DNA of 64,000 nt from Streptomyces sp. H39-S7 (lineage in GTDB: Bacteria; Actinomycetota; Actinomycetes; Streptomycetales; Streptomycetaceae), in NCBI RefSeq assembly GCF_027158205.1, contig NZ_JAPVLU010000046.1:1-64000 (forward strand), given 5' to 3'. Shown one piece after another: positions 7,683 to 15,672 of this stretch (positions are counted from its first letter, which is position 1; the number at the start of each line of letters is the position of its first letter). Below the pieces are notes generated by a model. That model was given only the letters and a program-made list of their open reading frames with translations, had not been told where the DNA came from and searched no databases. Position numbers and translations under genes: made by a program.

Positions 7683-9302
7683 TCACCGATTGCGCTCCAC
7701 CCGTCGTTCATCCCAGACCGGCTCCGTCGACTCGCGGACGACACCGTCCGAGCCGAAGACCAGGTAGCGGTCGAAGGACCGGGCGAACCAGCGGTCGTGC
7801 GTCACCGCGAGCACCGTGCCGTCGTAGGCCTCCAGGCCCTCCTGGAGGGCCTCGGCGCTCTCCAGGTCCAGGTTGTCCGTCGGCTCGTCCAGCAGGAGGG
7901 CGGTGGTGCCCGCCAGCTCCATCAGCAGGATCTGGAAGCGGGCCTGCTGTCCCCCGGAGAGGCTGCCGAAGTTCTGGTCGCCCTGGCGCTCCAGCTCGTA
8001 GCGGCGCAGGACGCCCATCGCCCGGCCGCGGTCGTGCGCGTTCTCGGTCCACAGGATGTCGACCAGCGAGCGCCCCACCAGCTCCGGATGCGCGTGGGTC
8101 TGCGCGAAGTGGCCGGGCACCACCCGGGCGCCGAGCTTCCAGGAACCGGTGTGCCGGACCTCCTGGCCGGCGAGCAGCCGCAGGAAGTGTGATTTGCCCG
8201 ACCCGTTGGAGCCGAGGACCGCGACCCGTTCGCCGTAGTAGATCTCCAGGTCGAAGGGCTTCATCAGACCCGTGAGCTCCAGCCCCTTGCAGGTCACCGC
8301 CCGTACCCCGGTACGGCCGCCGCGCAACCGCATCTTGATGTCCTGCTCACGCGGCGGCTCCTGCGGGGCACCGGCGTCCTCGAAGCGCTTCAGCCGGGTC
8401 TGGGCCGCGTGGTAGCGCGACGCCATGTCCGGACTGATCGCGGCCTGCTGGCGCAGCCGGAAGACCATCTGCTTGATCTTGGTGTGTTCTTCCTCCCACC
8501 GGCGCCGCAGCTCCTCGAACCGCGCGAACCGGTCCTTGCGCGCCTGGTGGTACGTGCCGAAGCCGCCGCCGTGCACCCACACGTCCGAGCCCGCGGGCCC
8601 GGGCTCCACGCTGACGATGCGCTCCGCCGAGCGGGCCAGCAGCTCCCGGTCGTGGGAGACGAACAGCACGGTCTTCTTGGTCTGCGCGAGCTGTTCCTCC
8701 AGCCAGCGCTTGCCGGGCACGTCCAGATAGTTGTCCGGCTCGTCCAGCAGCAGCACCTCGTCGGTGCCGCGCAGCAGGGCCTCCAGGACCAGGCGCTTCT
8801 GCTCACCGCCGGAGAGCGTCTTGACCTCGCGCCACTGCGCCCGCTCGTACGGGACGCCCAGCGCGGACAGGGTGCACATGTCCCACATGTTCTCGGCCTC
8901 GTAGCCGTGCGCCTCCGCCCAGTCGCTGAGCGCGTGCGCGTAGGCCATCTGCGCCGGTTCGTCGTCCTGCGCCATGATCGCCAGTTCGGCCGCGTCCACG
9001 GCCTTCGCGGCCGTCCTGATCCGCGCCCGCGACACGGAGACCAGCAGGTCCCGCACCGTCCGGTCGTCCCGGACCGAGCCGACGAACTGCGGCATGACGC
9101 CGAGCCCGCCGCTGATGGTCACCGAGCCGCCGTCCGGCTTGAGCTCTCCCGAGATCAGCCGCAGCAGGGTCGTCTTGCCCGCGCCGTTCGCCCCGACCAG
9201 AGCGACCTTGGCGCCTTCCCCCACCCGGAACGAGACGTCGCCGAGCAGCACCCGTCCATCCGGAAGGTAGTACTCCAGGTGTGCCGCCTCTACATGTCCC
9301 AT
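7683..9302 (-). CDS. ABC-F family ATP-binding protein
   Basis: A cytoplasmic protein with two ABC ATPase domains and no membrane segments, so of the ABC-F class that acts on ribosomes rather than transporting. 539 residues from ATG 9302. Domain 1: Walker A GANGAGKTT (37-45), signature LSGGEQKR, Walker B LLLDEPDNYLD. A charged linker rich in Arg, Glu and Lys follows, as ABC-F proteins use to reach tRNA. Domain 2: Walker A GSNGSGKS, signature LSGGQQAR, Walker B LLLDEPTDNLD. Whether it is a housekeeping translation factor (EttA/Uup-like) or an antibiotic-protection protein cannot be told from sequence. It lies just upstream of rplM on the same strand, but rplM has its own promoter. Confidence 0.9.
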   Translation of the reverse strand: MGHVEAAHLEYYLPDGRVLLGDVSFRVGEGAKVALVGANGAGKTTLLRLISGELKPDGGSVTISGGLGVMPQFVGSVRDDRTVRDLLVSVSRARIRTAAKAVDAAELAIMAQDDEPAQMAYAHALSDWAEAHGYEAENMWDMCTLSALGVPYERAQWREVKTLSGGEQKRLVLEALLRGTDEVLLLDEPDNYLDVPGKRWLEEQLAQTKKTVLFVSHDRELLARSAERIVSVEPGPAGSDVWVHGGGFGTYHQARKDRFARFEELRRRWEEEHTKIKQMVFRLRQQAAISPDMASRYHAAQTRLKRFEDAGAPQEPPREQDIKMRLRGGRTGVRAVTCKGLELTGLMKPFDLEIYYGERVAVLGSNGSGKSHFLRLLAGQEVRHTGSWKLGARVVPGHFAQTHAHPELVGRSLVDILWTENAHDRGRAMGVLRRYELERQGDQNFGSLSGGQQARFQILLMELAGTTALLLDEPTDNLDLESAEALQEGLEAYDGTVLAVTHDRWFARSFDRYLVFGSDGVVRESTEPVWDERRVERNR

Positions 9303-9413
9303 AACTCTGGATTCTCGCCCCTGCCATGGCCCCGGCCCAAACCGATTTCCAGTGGCCGGACGCCGGCGACCGGAGCCACCGGGATCGGGCGTCCACCCCA
9401 CCCGTTCGCCGAA

Positions 9414-9419
9414 TATGAT
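9414..9419 (+). promoter_or_regulatory. Possible -10 element of a leaderless transcript
   Basis: TATGAT (9414-9419) ends 7 nt before the ATG at 9427, the spacing expected between a -10 box and the start of transcription. No Shine-Dalgarno precedes the ATG. No clear -35 is visible. Leaderless mRNAs are common in Streptomyces, so this reading is plausible but inferred. Confidence 0.4.
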
Positions 9420-9426
9420 GCGCGTC

Positions 9427-10632
9427 ATGACTGATGGGCCCACGCCTTCCCACGACCCGCGCCAGGGCTTGCCGGCGCCCACCCCGCCCGAGTCCGGGGG
9501 CGAGGGCCGGCGCGAGGTGCTGGAGGGACTCGTCATCCCGTCCCGGCCGCTCCCGTACCAGTCGGGCCCGCCCGCGGCGCCCGGCCCGCAGGCACCGCGG
9601 ATACCCGACGGCACGGCTCCGCAGGACCCGTACGGCCAGGGCGCGCAGGGCCGGCCGGCCGCCGGCGCCCAGCAGCCCGCACAGGCCCAGCAGCAGCCCC
9701 AGCAGCCCGCACAGGGCGTCCCCGGCGCACCGCAGGCGCCCGCCTGGGCGCCGCCGACGAGCGGCCTCGCCGCCGGCACCCCGCCGTCCTTCCCCCAGCA
9801 GCCGCACGGCCCGGCGGCCGGTCCCGGCGCCTTCCCGCAGACCCCGCAGACCAACGCCCCCGACTGGGGAGCGCTCGCCGCGCAGCGCGAGGCCGCGGCG
9901 AAGCGCCGCAAGCTGTTCATGATCGGCGGCGGAGCGCTCGCCGCGGTGGCCGTCGCGGGCATCGTCGCCGCCGCCGTCGTGGCGTCCAACAAGAGCGACG
10001 GCAAGCCGAAGGCCGGCCCCACCACCACGGCGCCCTCGCAGCCCCTGCCGCCCGAGCCGTCGTTCTCCTCGGTCGCCCCGGCGCCGCCGAAGAACCCCCT
10101 CGACTACATCTCCACGGCCAAGAAGGACTCGGCCCCCATCAGCGCGGAGACCCTCTTCCCCGGCAAACTGATGACGATCGCGGGCCACACGTACACCAGG
10201 ACCGCCGGCACCTCCACGACGACCTGCGCCGCGGCCGCCACCGACGGGCTCGCGGCGGCGCTGCCGCAGAACAAGTGCCGCCAGGTGGTCCGGGCGACCT
10301 ACGTCCTGGGCAACTCGGCGGTCACCGTCGGCGTCGCGGTCTTCGACGGCAAGGCGCCGGCCGACAAGGCCAAGGCCACCCTGCACTTCCTGCTGCCGCT
10401 GAACGGCGGCGGCGTCACCGCGTTCTGCCACAACGTGTCCTGCTGGACGACCTCGAACTCGGTCGGCCGCTACGCCTACTACACGATCTCCGGGCCGAAG
10501 AACGGCACGACCGCCACCAACGCCGACACCGCGTCCAAGCAGGCCGGGGTCGACGCGTCGAACTTCGCCTTCGAGCGCATCGTGCAGCGCGGCAAGGACG
10601 CGGCGGCGCGCGACACGGCCGCGGGAAGCTAG
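9427..10632 (+). CDS. Pro/Gln-rich single-pass membrane protein of unknown function
   Basis: 401 residues from ATG 9427; in-frame ATGs at 9415 and 9418 are alternatives. Residues 1 to about 160 are low-complexity, rich in Pro, Gln, Ala and Gly, and would be cytoplasmic. A basic KRRK stop-transfer cluster precedes one membrane segment around residues 165-187 (LFMIGGGALAAVAVAGIVAA). The rest is an extracellular domain with a Thr/Pro linker and four cysteines (TTTCAAA, NKCRQ, FCHNVSCW) that could form disulfides. Many actinobacterial membrane proteins have this architecture; I do not recognise the C-terminal domain. It is flanked by the divergent ABC-F gene and the convergent truA. Confidence 0.8.
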   Translation: MTDGPTPSHDPRQGLPAPTPPESGGEGRREVLEGLVIPSRPLPYQSGPPAAPGPQAPRIPDGTAPQDPYGQGAQGRPAAGAQQPAQAQQQPQQPAQGVPGAPQAPAWAPPTSGLAAGTPPSFPQQPHGPAAGPGAFPQTPQTNAPDWGALAAQREAAAKRRKLFMIGGGALAAVAVAGIVAAAVVASNKSDGKPKAGPTTTAPSQPLPPEPSFSSVAPAPPKNPLDYISTAKKDSAPISAETLFPGKLMTIAGHTYTRTAGTSTTTCAAAATDGLAAALPQNKCRQVVRATYVLGNSAVTVGVAVFDGKAPADKAKATLHFLLPLNGGGVTAFCHNVSCWTTSNSVGRYAYYTISGPKNGTTATNADTASKQAGVDASNFAFERIVQRGKDAAARDTAAGS

Positions 10633-10645
10633 GCCCCGCAGGACC

Positions 10646-10664
10646 CGGTGCCGATCCGGCACCG
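10646..10664. terminator. Hairpin between convergent genes
   Basis: Arms CGGTGCCG and CGGCACCG with a 3-nt loop lie in the 47-bp gap between the plus-strand membrane protein and the truA stop. It could act for both strands. Confidence 0.55.
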
Positions 10665-10679
10665 AGGCACCGGGGCACC

Positions 10680-11525
10680 TCAGAGGCAGCCGGGCAGCGT
10701 CCGCATATTGCGGGCCAGCAGGTTGCGGGCGGCGAGCTGGTCGTCGGCGGGGTAGCCGACCTCCTCCAGCGTCAGCCCGTGCGGCCGCACCACGTTCACC
10801 GCGGAATTGCGGACGCCCCCGGCCAGCACCTCGCCGGGGAACCCGGCCGGCCGGTGCCCGTCCCCGACCAGCAGCATGGAGCCGACCAGCGCCCGCACCA
10901 TGTTGTGGCAGAACGCGTCGGCCCGGACCGTCGCGACGGCCACCCCGTCGGGCGTGCGCTCCCAGTGCAGCTCCAGCAGCCTGCGGATGGTCGTCGCGCC
11001 CTCACGCTTCTTGCAGTACGCCGCGAAGTCGTGCTCCCCGAGCAGCTTCTGCGCCGCCTCGTTCATCAGGTCCACGTCCAGCGGGCGGTCGTGCCACAGC
11101 ACGTGGCCGCGCAGCAGCGGGTCGACCCCGGCCTGCTGGTCGCCGACCCGGTACGCGTAACGCCGCCAGATCGCCGAGAACCGCGCGTTGAAGGCCCGCG
11201 GCGCCACCCGGACCCGCCACACCCGCACATCCTGCGGCAGCTTCCCCGCGAGCCGCCTGAGCAGCTTCTCGCCGTGCTCGGCCCACACGTCCTCGGCCAG
11301 GTCCAGGTGCGCGACCTGACCGCGCGCGTGCACCCCCGCGTCCGTCCGGCCGGCCACCGTCAGCGAGACCGGCTCCCGCAGCCGCATGACGGTCTGCAGC
11401 GCCGCCTCCAGGTCGCCCTGCACGGTGCGCCGGGTCCGCTGCTTCGCCCAGCCGGAGAATTCGGCCCCGTCGTACGACAGGTCCAGCCGCACCCGTACGA
11501 ACCCGGGCTCCACCTCGTCGCTCAC
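10680..11525 (-). CDS. truA: tRNA pseudouridine(38-40) synthase
   Basis: Isomerises uridines 38-40 in the anticodon stem of many tRNAs. 281 residues from GTG 11525, with GAGAGG upstream as Shine-Dalgarno. The catalytic Asp62 is in AGRTDAGVHARGQ; the RRYAYRV and FCHNMVRALVG segments are family signatures. Placement next to rplQ-rpoA is conserved in actinobacteria. A hairpin separates it from rplQ, so it may be read partly by readthrough. Confidence 0.96.
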   Translation of the reverse strand: MSDEVEPGFVRVRLDLSYDGAEFSGWAKQRTRRTVQGDLEAALQTVMRLREPVSLTVAGRTDAGVHARGQVAHLDLAEDVWAEHGEKLLRRLAGKLPQDVRVWRVRVAPRAFNARFSAIWRRYAYRVGDQQAGVDPLLRGHVLWHDRPLDVDLMNEAAQKLLGEHDFAAYCKKREGATTIRRLLELHWERTPDGVAVATVRADAFCHNMVRALVGSMLLVGDGHRPAGFPGEVLAGGVRNSAVNVVRPHGLTLEEVGYPADDQLAARNLLARNMRTLPGCL

Positions 11526-11562
11526 CGTGCGGTCCTCTCGTGCTGAGTGCTGATCACGCGGA

Positions 11563-11597
11563 ACGGGCCCGCCCCCAGAAGCTGGGAACGGGCCCGT
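11563..11597 (-). terminator. Terminator after rplQ
   Basis: A 9-bp outer stem (ACGGGCCCG with CGGGCCCGT) and a 4-bp inner stem, about 24 nt past the rplQ stop. It ends the rpoA-rplQ operon. Confidence 0.7.
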
Positions 11598-11620
11598 CCG
11601 TAGTACGCCGAACGCCTGGA

Positions 11621-12136
11621 TCAGGCGTCCTTCGACTCCTCGTCGGCCTTCTCGGCCGGCTTGGCGTCCTCGACGACCTCGTCGGACTTCGCCGGGGCGT
11701 CGTCCTTCTTGAGGGTGTCTTCCTTCACCGCGCGCTTCGTCGCCGCTTCGGCCTCACCAGTGGCGGCCTGGGCCACGGTCAGGGCCTCGACCAGCTCGAT
11801 GACCGCCATCGGGGCGTTGTCGCCACGACGGTTGCCGATCTTGGTGATACGCGTGTAACCACCGGGGCGGTTCTCGTAGCGCGGGCCGATCTCCGTGAAG
11901 AGCGTGTGCACGATGCTCTTGTCGGTGATGGTGGCCAGCACCTGGCGACGGTTGTGGATGTCGCCCTTCTTCGCCTTGGTGATGAGGCGCTCCGCGACCG
12001 GACGCAGACGACGCGCCTTGGCCTCGGTGGTGGTGATGCGGCCGTGCTCGAACAGCGCCTTCGCAAGGTTCGCGAGCAGGTGACGCTCGTGGGCGGCGCT
12101 GCCGCCCAGACGAGCACCCTTGGCGGGCTGAGGCAT
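11621..12136 (-). CDS. rplQ: 50S ribosomal protein L17 with acidic C-terminal extension
   Basis: A large-subunit protein near the tunnel exit. 171 residues from ATG 12136, with AAGGAG upstream; the N-terminus is MPQPAKGARLGGSAAHER. The conserved core ends near residue 120. A Lys/Glu/Asp/Ala-rich tail of about 50 residues follows, as is usual in Streptomyces and absent in E. coli. Last gene of the alpha operon, about 150 bp after rpoA. Confidence 0.97.
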   Translation of the reverse strand: MPQPAKGARLGGSAAHERHLLANLAKALFEHGRITTTEAKARRLRPVAERLITKAKKGDIHNRRQVLATITDKSIVHTLFTEIGPRYENRPGGYTRITKIGNRRGDNAPMAVIELVEALTVAQAATGEAEAATKRAVKEDTLKKDDAPAKSDEVVEDAKPAEKADEESKDA

Positions 12137-12288
12137 GGTCTTTCTCCTTCTTTTCTGCACCGGCCGGATCAGGTACCGGTGTCAGTGTCCGACGGGCGTG
12201 TGCCTGCCAGAAGTCTTGACCGCACCGCGCGGAGGCGGCGACTCGCGGCGTGAACCGCGGTCGGGCCCGCCTCCGCGACGGAGTCGGA

Positions 12289-13311
12289 TCAGTACTGCTC
12301 GGTCTCCACGAATCCGGCGTCCACGTCGTCGTCGGCGCCGAAGGCGTCGGCGGCGGCGGTCGGGTCGAATCCGGGCGGGCTGTCCTTGAGGGCCAGGCCC
12401 ATGCCGGCCAGCTTCGCCTTGACCTCGTCGATCGACTTCGCACCGAAGTTGCGGATGTCGAGCAGGTCGGCCTCGGAGCGGGCGACGAGCTCACCCACGG
12501 AGTGGATGCCCTCGCGCTTGAGGCAGTTGTACGAACGAACGGTGAGCTCGAGCTCCTCGATCGGCAGTGCCAGATCGGCGGCCAGAGCGGCGTCCGTCGG
12601 GGACGGGCCCATGTCGATGCCCTCGGCGTCGACGTTGAGCTCGCGCGCCAGACCGAACAGCTCGACCAGGGTCTTACCGGCCGACGCCATGGCGTCGCGC
12701 GGGCGCATGGCCTGCTTGGTCTCGACGTCGACGATCAGCTTGTCGAAGTCGGTGCGCTGCTCGACACGGGTCGCCTCGACCTTGTACGTGACCTTGAGCA
12801 CCGGGCTGTAGATGGAGTCGACCGGGATCCGGCCGATCTCCTGGCCCTGCTGCTTGTTCTGGACGGCGGAGACGTAGCCGCGACCGCGCTCGACGGTCAG
12901 CTCCATCTCCAGCTTGCCCTTGGCGTTCAGGGTGGCCAGAACCAGGTCGGGGTTGTGCACCTCGACACCGGCCGGGGGCGCGATGTCGGCGGCGGTGACG
13001 ACACCCGGGCCCTGCTTGCGCAGGTACATCACGACGGGCTCGTCGTGCTCCGAGGAGACGACGAGCTGCTTGATGTTGAGGATGACGTCGGTCACGTCCT
13101 CCTTGACGCCCGGCACGGTGGTGAACTCGTGCAGAACGCCGTCGACCCGGATGCTGGTGACAGCGGCACCGGGGATCGAGGAGAGGAGCGTGCGGCGAAG
13201 GGAGTTTCCGAGGGTGTAGCCGAAGCCCGGCTCCAGCGGTTCGATCACGAACCGGGAGCGGAATTCGTCGACGACCTCTTCGGTCAGCGACGGACGCTGA
13301 GCGATAAGCAT
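12289..13311 (-). CDS. rpoA: DNA-directed RNA polymerase subunit alpha
   Basis: Dimerises to nucleate RNA polymerase assembly; its C-terminal domain binds UP elements and activators. 340 residues from ATG 13311 with TGGAGG upstream, the same length as other Streptomyces RpoA. The assembly domain contains EPLEPGFGYTLGNSLRRTLLSSIPG. The C-terminal domain (about 250-310) has LTVRSYNCLKREGI and LLDIRNFGAKSIDEV. An acidic tail ends FVETEQY. A strong hairpin sits between rpsD and rpoA, so rpoA may depend on a nearby promoter or on readthrough. Confidence 0.98.
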   Translation of the reverse strand: MLIAQRPSLTEEVVDEFRSRFVIEPLEPGFGYTLGNSLRRTLLSSIPGAAVTSIRVDGVLHEFTTVPGVKEDVTDVILNIKQLVVSSEHDEPVVMYLRKQGPGVVTAADIAPPAGVEVHNPDLVLATLNAKGKLEMELTVERGRGYVSAVQNKQQGQEIGRIPVDSIYSPVLKVTYKVEATRVEQRTDFDKLIVDVETKQAMRPRDAMASAGKTLVELFGLARELNVDAEGIDMGPSPTDAALAADLALPIEELELTVRSYNCLKREGIHSVGELVARSEADLLDIRNFGAKSIDEVKAKLAGMGLALKDSPPGFDPTAAADAFGADDDVDAGFVETEQY

Positions 13312-13368
13312 GATGTTCCTCCAGTCATCGGCATCCGCTATTTGATGCCGAGGGGTACTGCAAGGGTA

Positions 13369-13403
13369 CGGGCGGTACGGCCCCATCGGGGTCGTACCGC
13401 CCG
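13369..13403 (-). terminator. Hairpin between rpsD and rpoA
   Basis: A 15- to 16-bp stem with one G-T pair and an ATC triloop (arm GGGCGGTACG with CGTACCGCCC), about 17 nt past the rpsD stop. Its strength suggests an attenuator or terminator that partly isolates rpoA-rplQ from the upstream ribosomal genes. Confidence 0.65.
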
Positions 13404-13419
13404 CATCGCTGAGCCGCTA

Positions 13420-14046
13420 CTACTTGGAGTAGAGCTCCACGATCAGCTGCTCCTGGACCTGCGTGTCGATAACAGGCCGCTCGGGCAGGGAGTGCACGAG
13501 GATCCGGAGCTTCGACGGGATCGACTCGAGCCACGCGGGCACGGTCTTCTCGCCGGCCTCGGCGGCAGCGACCACGAACGGGGTCATCTGACGCGAGGAC
13601 TCGCGAACCTCGACGATGTCGTTCACAGCCACGCGAGCCGACGGGATGTCGGTCTTGCGGCCGTTCACGGTGATGTGTCCGTGACGAACCAGCTGACGGG
13701 CGTGGTCGCGGGACTTGGCGAAGCCGGCCCGGTAGACCACGTTGTCGAGACGGATCTCAAGGATGCGCAGAAGGTTCTCACCGGTCTTGCCGGACTTCTG
13801 GTTCGCTTCCTTGTAGTAGTTCACGAACTGCTTCTCGAGTACACCGTAGATACGGGCACACTTCTGCTTCTCGCGAAGCTGAAGGAGGTACTCGCTGTCC
13901 TTGGTGCGCCCGCGGCCGTGCTCACCCGGGGGGTAAGGACGGATCTCGATCGGGCACTTTGCGCTCTCGCACTTGCTGCCCTTGAGGAACAGCTTCTGCT
14001 TCTCCCGACGGCATCGCTTGCAGTCGGCCCCGGTGTAACGCGCCAT
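13420..14046 (-). CDS. rpsD: 30S ribosomal protein S4, zinc-ribbon (C+) form
   Basis: Primary 16S rRNA-binding protein that nucleates 30S body assembly. 208 residues. The N-terminus carries four cysteines, Cys9-X2-Cys12 and Cys26-X4-Cys31, a zinc site like that of Thermus S4. RPYPPGEHGRGR follows, and an S4 RNA-binding fold is seen in RLDNVVYRAGFAKSRDHARQLVRHG. It lies between rpsK and rpoA, the classic alpha-operon position (also used in Mycobacterium). From memory, S. coelicolor has no rpsD there and keeps a cysteine-free rpsD elsewhere. Whether this genome also has a second rpsD cannot be seen here. Confidence 0.97.
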   Translation of the reverse strand: MARYTGADCKRCRREKQKLFLKGSKCESAKCPIEIRPYPPGEHGRGRTKDSEYLLQLREKQKCARIYGVLEKQFVNYYKEANQKSGKTGENLLRILEIRLDNVVYRAGFAKSRDHARQLVRHGHITVNGRKTDIPSARVAVNDIVEVRESSRQMTPFVVAAAEAGEKTVPAWLESIPSKLRILVHSLPERPVIDTQVQEQLIVELYSK

Positions 14047-14072
14047 ATTGTCTTGTCTCCTACTTCAGGTGG

Positions 14073-14477
14073 TCAGACGCGGCGGCGCTTGGGCGGGCGG
14101 CATCCGTTGTGCGGAGTGGGGGTGACGTCCTGAATCGAGCCGACCTCGAGGCCAGTGGCCTGGAGGGAGCGGATCGCGGTCTCACGGCCGGAGCCGGGAC
14201 CCTTGACGAAGACGTCGACCTTGCGCATGCCGTGCTCCTGCGCGCGACGGGCAGCCGATTCGGCGGCCATCTGCGCGGCGAACGGAGTCGACTTGCGCGA
14301 GCCCTTGAAGCCGACATGGCCGGCAGAGGCCCAAGCGATCACGTTGCCCGAGGGGTCCGTGATCGAGACGATCGTGTTGTTGAACGTGCTCTTGATGTGG
14401 GCGTGCCCATGAGCGACGTTCTTCTTTTCCTTGCGGCGCACCTTCTTGACTGCGCCCTGACGGCCCTTCGGAGGCAT
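14073..14477 (-). CDS. rpsK: 30S ribosomal protein S11
   Basis: A platform protein of the 30S subunit, near the Shine-Dalgarno/anti-Shine-Dalgarno helix. 134 residues, normal length. NVAHGHAHIKSTFNNTIV, GHVGFKGSRKSTPFAAQ and the C-terminal PHNGCRPPKRRRV are diagnostic. It follows rpsM by about 100 bp and precedes rpsD by 26 bp on the same strand. Confidence 0.98.
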   Translation of the reverse strand: MPPKGRQGAVKKVRRKEKKNVAHGHAHIKSTFNNTIVSITDPSGNVIAWASAGHVGFKGSRKSTPFAAQMAAESAARRAQEHGMRKVDVFVKGPGSGRETAIRSLQATGLEVGSIQDVTPTPHNGCRPPKRRRV

Positions 14478-14576
14478 GTATTACTCCCGTGGAGGTGGTC
14501 GGTCCTGAGCGAACCGCTTTCGTCTGCGGAGATCCGGGGTCGCCCCCCGGCGGCACCGCAGTTGCGTCCGCTAGGA

Positions 14577-14957
14577 CTACTTCTTGCCCGGCTTCTTCTT
14601 ACCGGCGATGGCGCGACGCGGACCCTTGCGGGTACGAGCGTTGGTGTGGGTGCGCTGACCGTGGACCGGAAGGCCACGACGGTGACGCAGACCCTGGTAG
14701 CAGCCGATCTCGACCTTGCGGCGAATGTCGGCCTGCACCTCGCGACGGAGGTCACCCTCGGTCTTGAAGTTGGCATCCACGTAGTCGCGGAGCTTGACGA
14801 GGTCTTCCTCGGCAAGGTCGCGAACGCGGGTGTCGGGGTTCACACCGGTGTTCTTCAGGGTCTCCTGGGCACGGGTGCGACCGATGCCGAAGACGTAGGT
14901 GAGGGCGATCTCCACGCGCTTCTCACGCGGGAGGTCAACGCCGGAAAGGCGTGCCAT
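14577..14957 (-). CDS. rpsM: 30S ribosomal protein S13
   Basis: A 30S head protein that contacts P-site tRNA and forms bridges to the 50S subunit. 126 residues starting MARLSGVDLPREKRVEIALTY. The helix-two-turn-helix region YVFGIGRTRAQE and the basic tail RGLPVHGQRTHTNARTRKG are typical. Transcribed with rpmJ and infA upstream and rpsK downstream. Confidence 0.98.
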   Translation of the reverse strand: MARLSGVDLPREKRVEIALTYVFGIGRTRAQETLKNTGVNPDTRVRDLAEEDLVKLRDYVDANFKTEGDLRREVQADIRRKVEIGCYQGLRHRRGLPVHGQRTHTNARTRKGPRRAIAGKKKPGKK

Positions 14958-15050
14958 TCATGGCTCCTGTTGATTCGGAGGTCTTCCGCAGTACCGTTCC
15001 CGGCCGCCGTACAAGGTACGTTCCGGGTCCTCGGCCCCCGCCGAAGGTGT

Positions 15051-15070
15051 CGTCCCGGCATGCCGGGACG
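15051..15070. repeat. Perfect 20-bp palindrome between rpmJ and rpsM
   Basis: CGTCCCGGCA is followed directly by its reverse complement. As RNA it would form an 8-bp stem with a CATG loop. It lies in the 172-bp rpmJ-rpsM gap, inside the operon, so it may be an mRNA processing or stability hairpin; a DNA-binding site is also possible. Confidence 0.5.
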
Positions 15071-15129
15071 GGTGACTGCGTAATTACGTGTGTGCGTCGC
15101 TTGAAGAACTGCGAGTTGCGGGTCGTGCG

Positions 15130-15243
15130 TCAGCCCTGGCGCTGCTTGTGGCGCAGGTTGTCGCAGATGACCATGACCCGACCGTGACGGCGGATCACCT
15201 TGCACTTGTCGCAGATCTTCTTGACGCTCGGCTTGACCTTCAT
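15130..15243 (-). CDS. rpmJ: 50S ribosomal protein L36, zinc-ribbon (C+) form
   Basis: The smallest 50S protein. 37 residues, MKVKPSVKKICDKC at the N-terminus, with the zinc ligands Cys11, Cys14, Cys27 and His32. It is read from ATG 15243 to a TGA at 15132-15130, between infA and rpsM, the standard order. Cysteine-free L36 paralogues expressed under zinc limitation exist in many actinobacteria; this is the zinc-binding version. Confidence 0.96.
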   Translation of the reverse strand: MKVKPSVKKICDKCKVIRRHGRVMVICDNLRHKQRQG

Positions 15244-15302
15244 GTGATGTCAGGTTCTCCGGGTCGTGCCATCGCCCCACGGGAGCGGGGCAGCAGCGAG
15301 AT

Positions 15303-15524
15303 CTACTTGTAGCGGTAGACGATCCGTCCGCGCGTCAAGTCGTAGGGAGACAACTCCACAACGACCCTGTCATCGGGAAGGATGCGGATGTAGTGCATAC
15401 GCATCTTGCCGCTGATGTGCGCGAGGACCTTGTGACCGTTCTGGAGCTCTACCCGGAACATCGCGTTCGGGAGAGACTCGATCACGGTGCCCTCGATTTC
15501 GATGGCACCTTGCTTCTTGGCCAC
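15303..15524 (-). CDS. infA: Translation initiation factor IF-1
   Basis: An OB-fold factor that binds the 30S A site during initiation. 73 residues, starting MAKKQGAIEIEGTVIE; the strands NAMFRVELQNGHKVLAHISGK and RILPDDRVVVELSPYDLTRG match the family along the full length. First gene of the infA-rpmJ-rpsM-rpsK group, about 150 bp downstream of map and behind a terminator with its own candidate promoter. Confidence 0.98.
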   Translation of the reverse strand: MAKKQGAIEIEGTVIESLPNAMFRVELQNGHKVLAHISGKMRMHYIRILPDDRVVVELSPYDLTRGRIVYRYK

Positions 15525-15603
15525 GCTTCGCCCTTCGAATCGGCTACCTTGATCGGCTCGCGTAAATCACGCAGACATGCGGGTATACATGAGCCGACGT
15601 GTC

Positions 15604-15633
15604 AGTCTACGGCAGGCACCCCGGAATGACGAA
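15604..15633 (-). promoter_or_regulatory. Candidate promoter of infA operon
   Basis: -10 TAGACT (15609-15604), with TTCGTC 18 bp upstream (15633-15628) as a weak -35. The -35 falls in the loop of the map terminator hairpin. It predicts a leader of about 75 nt before infA. Confidence 0.4.
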
Positions 15634-15641
15634 TCCGGGGT
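15618..15641 (-). terminator. Terminator after map
   Basis: Arms ACCCCGGA and TCCGGGGT with an 8-nt loop, about 30 nt past the map stop. Confidence 0.6.
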
Positions 15642-15672
15642 AGATGCCCACGATGAGTGATCGTTACTCCAC

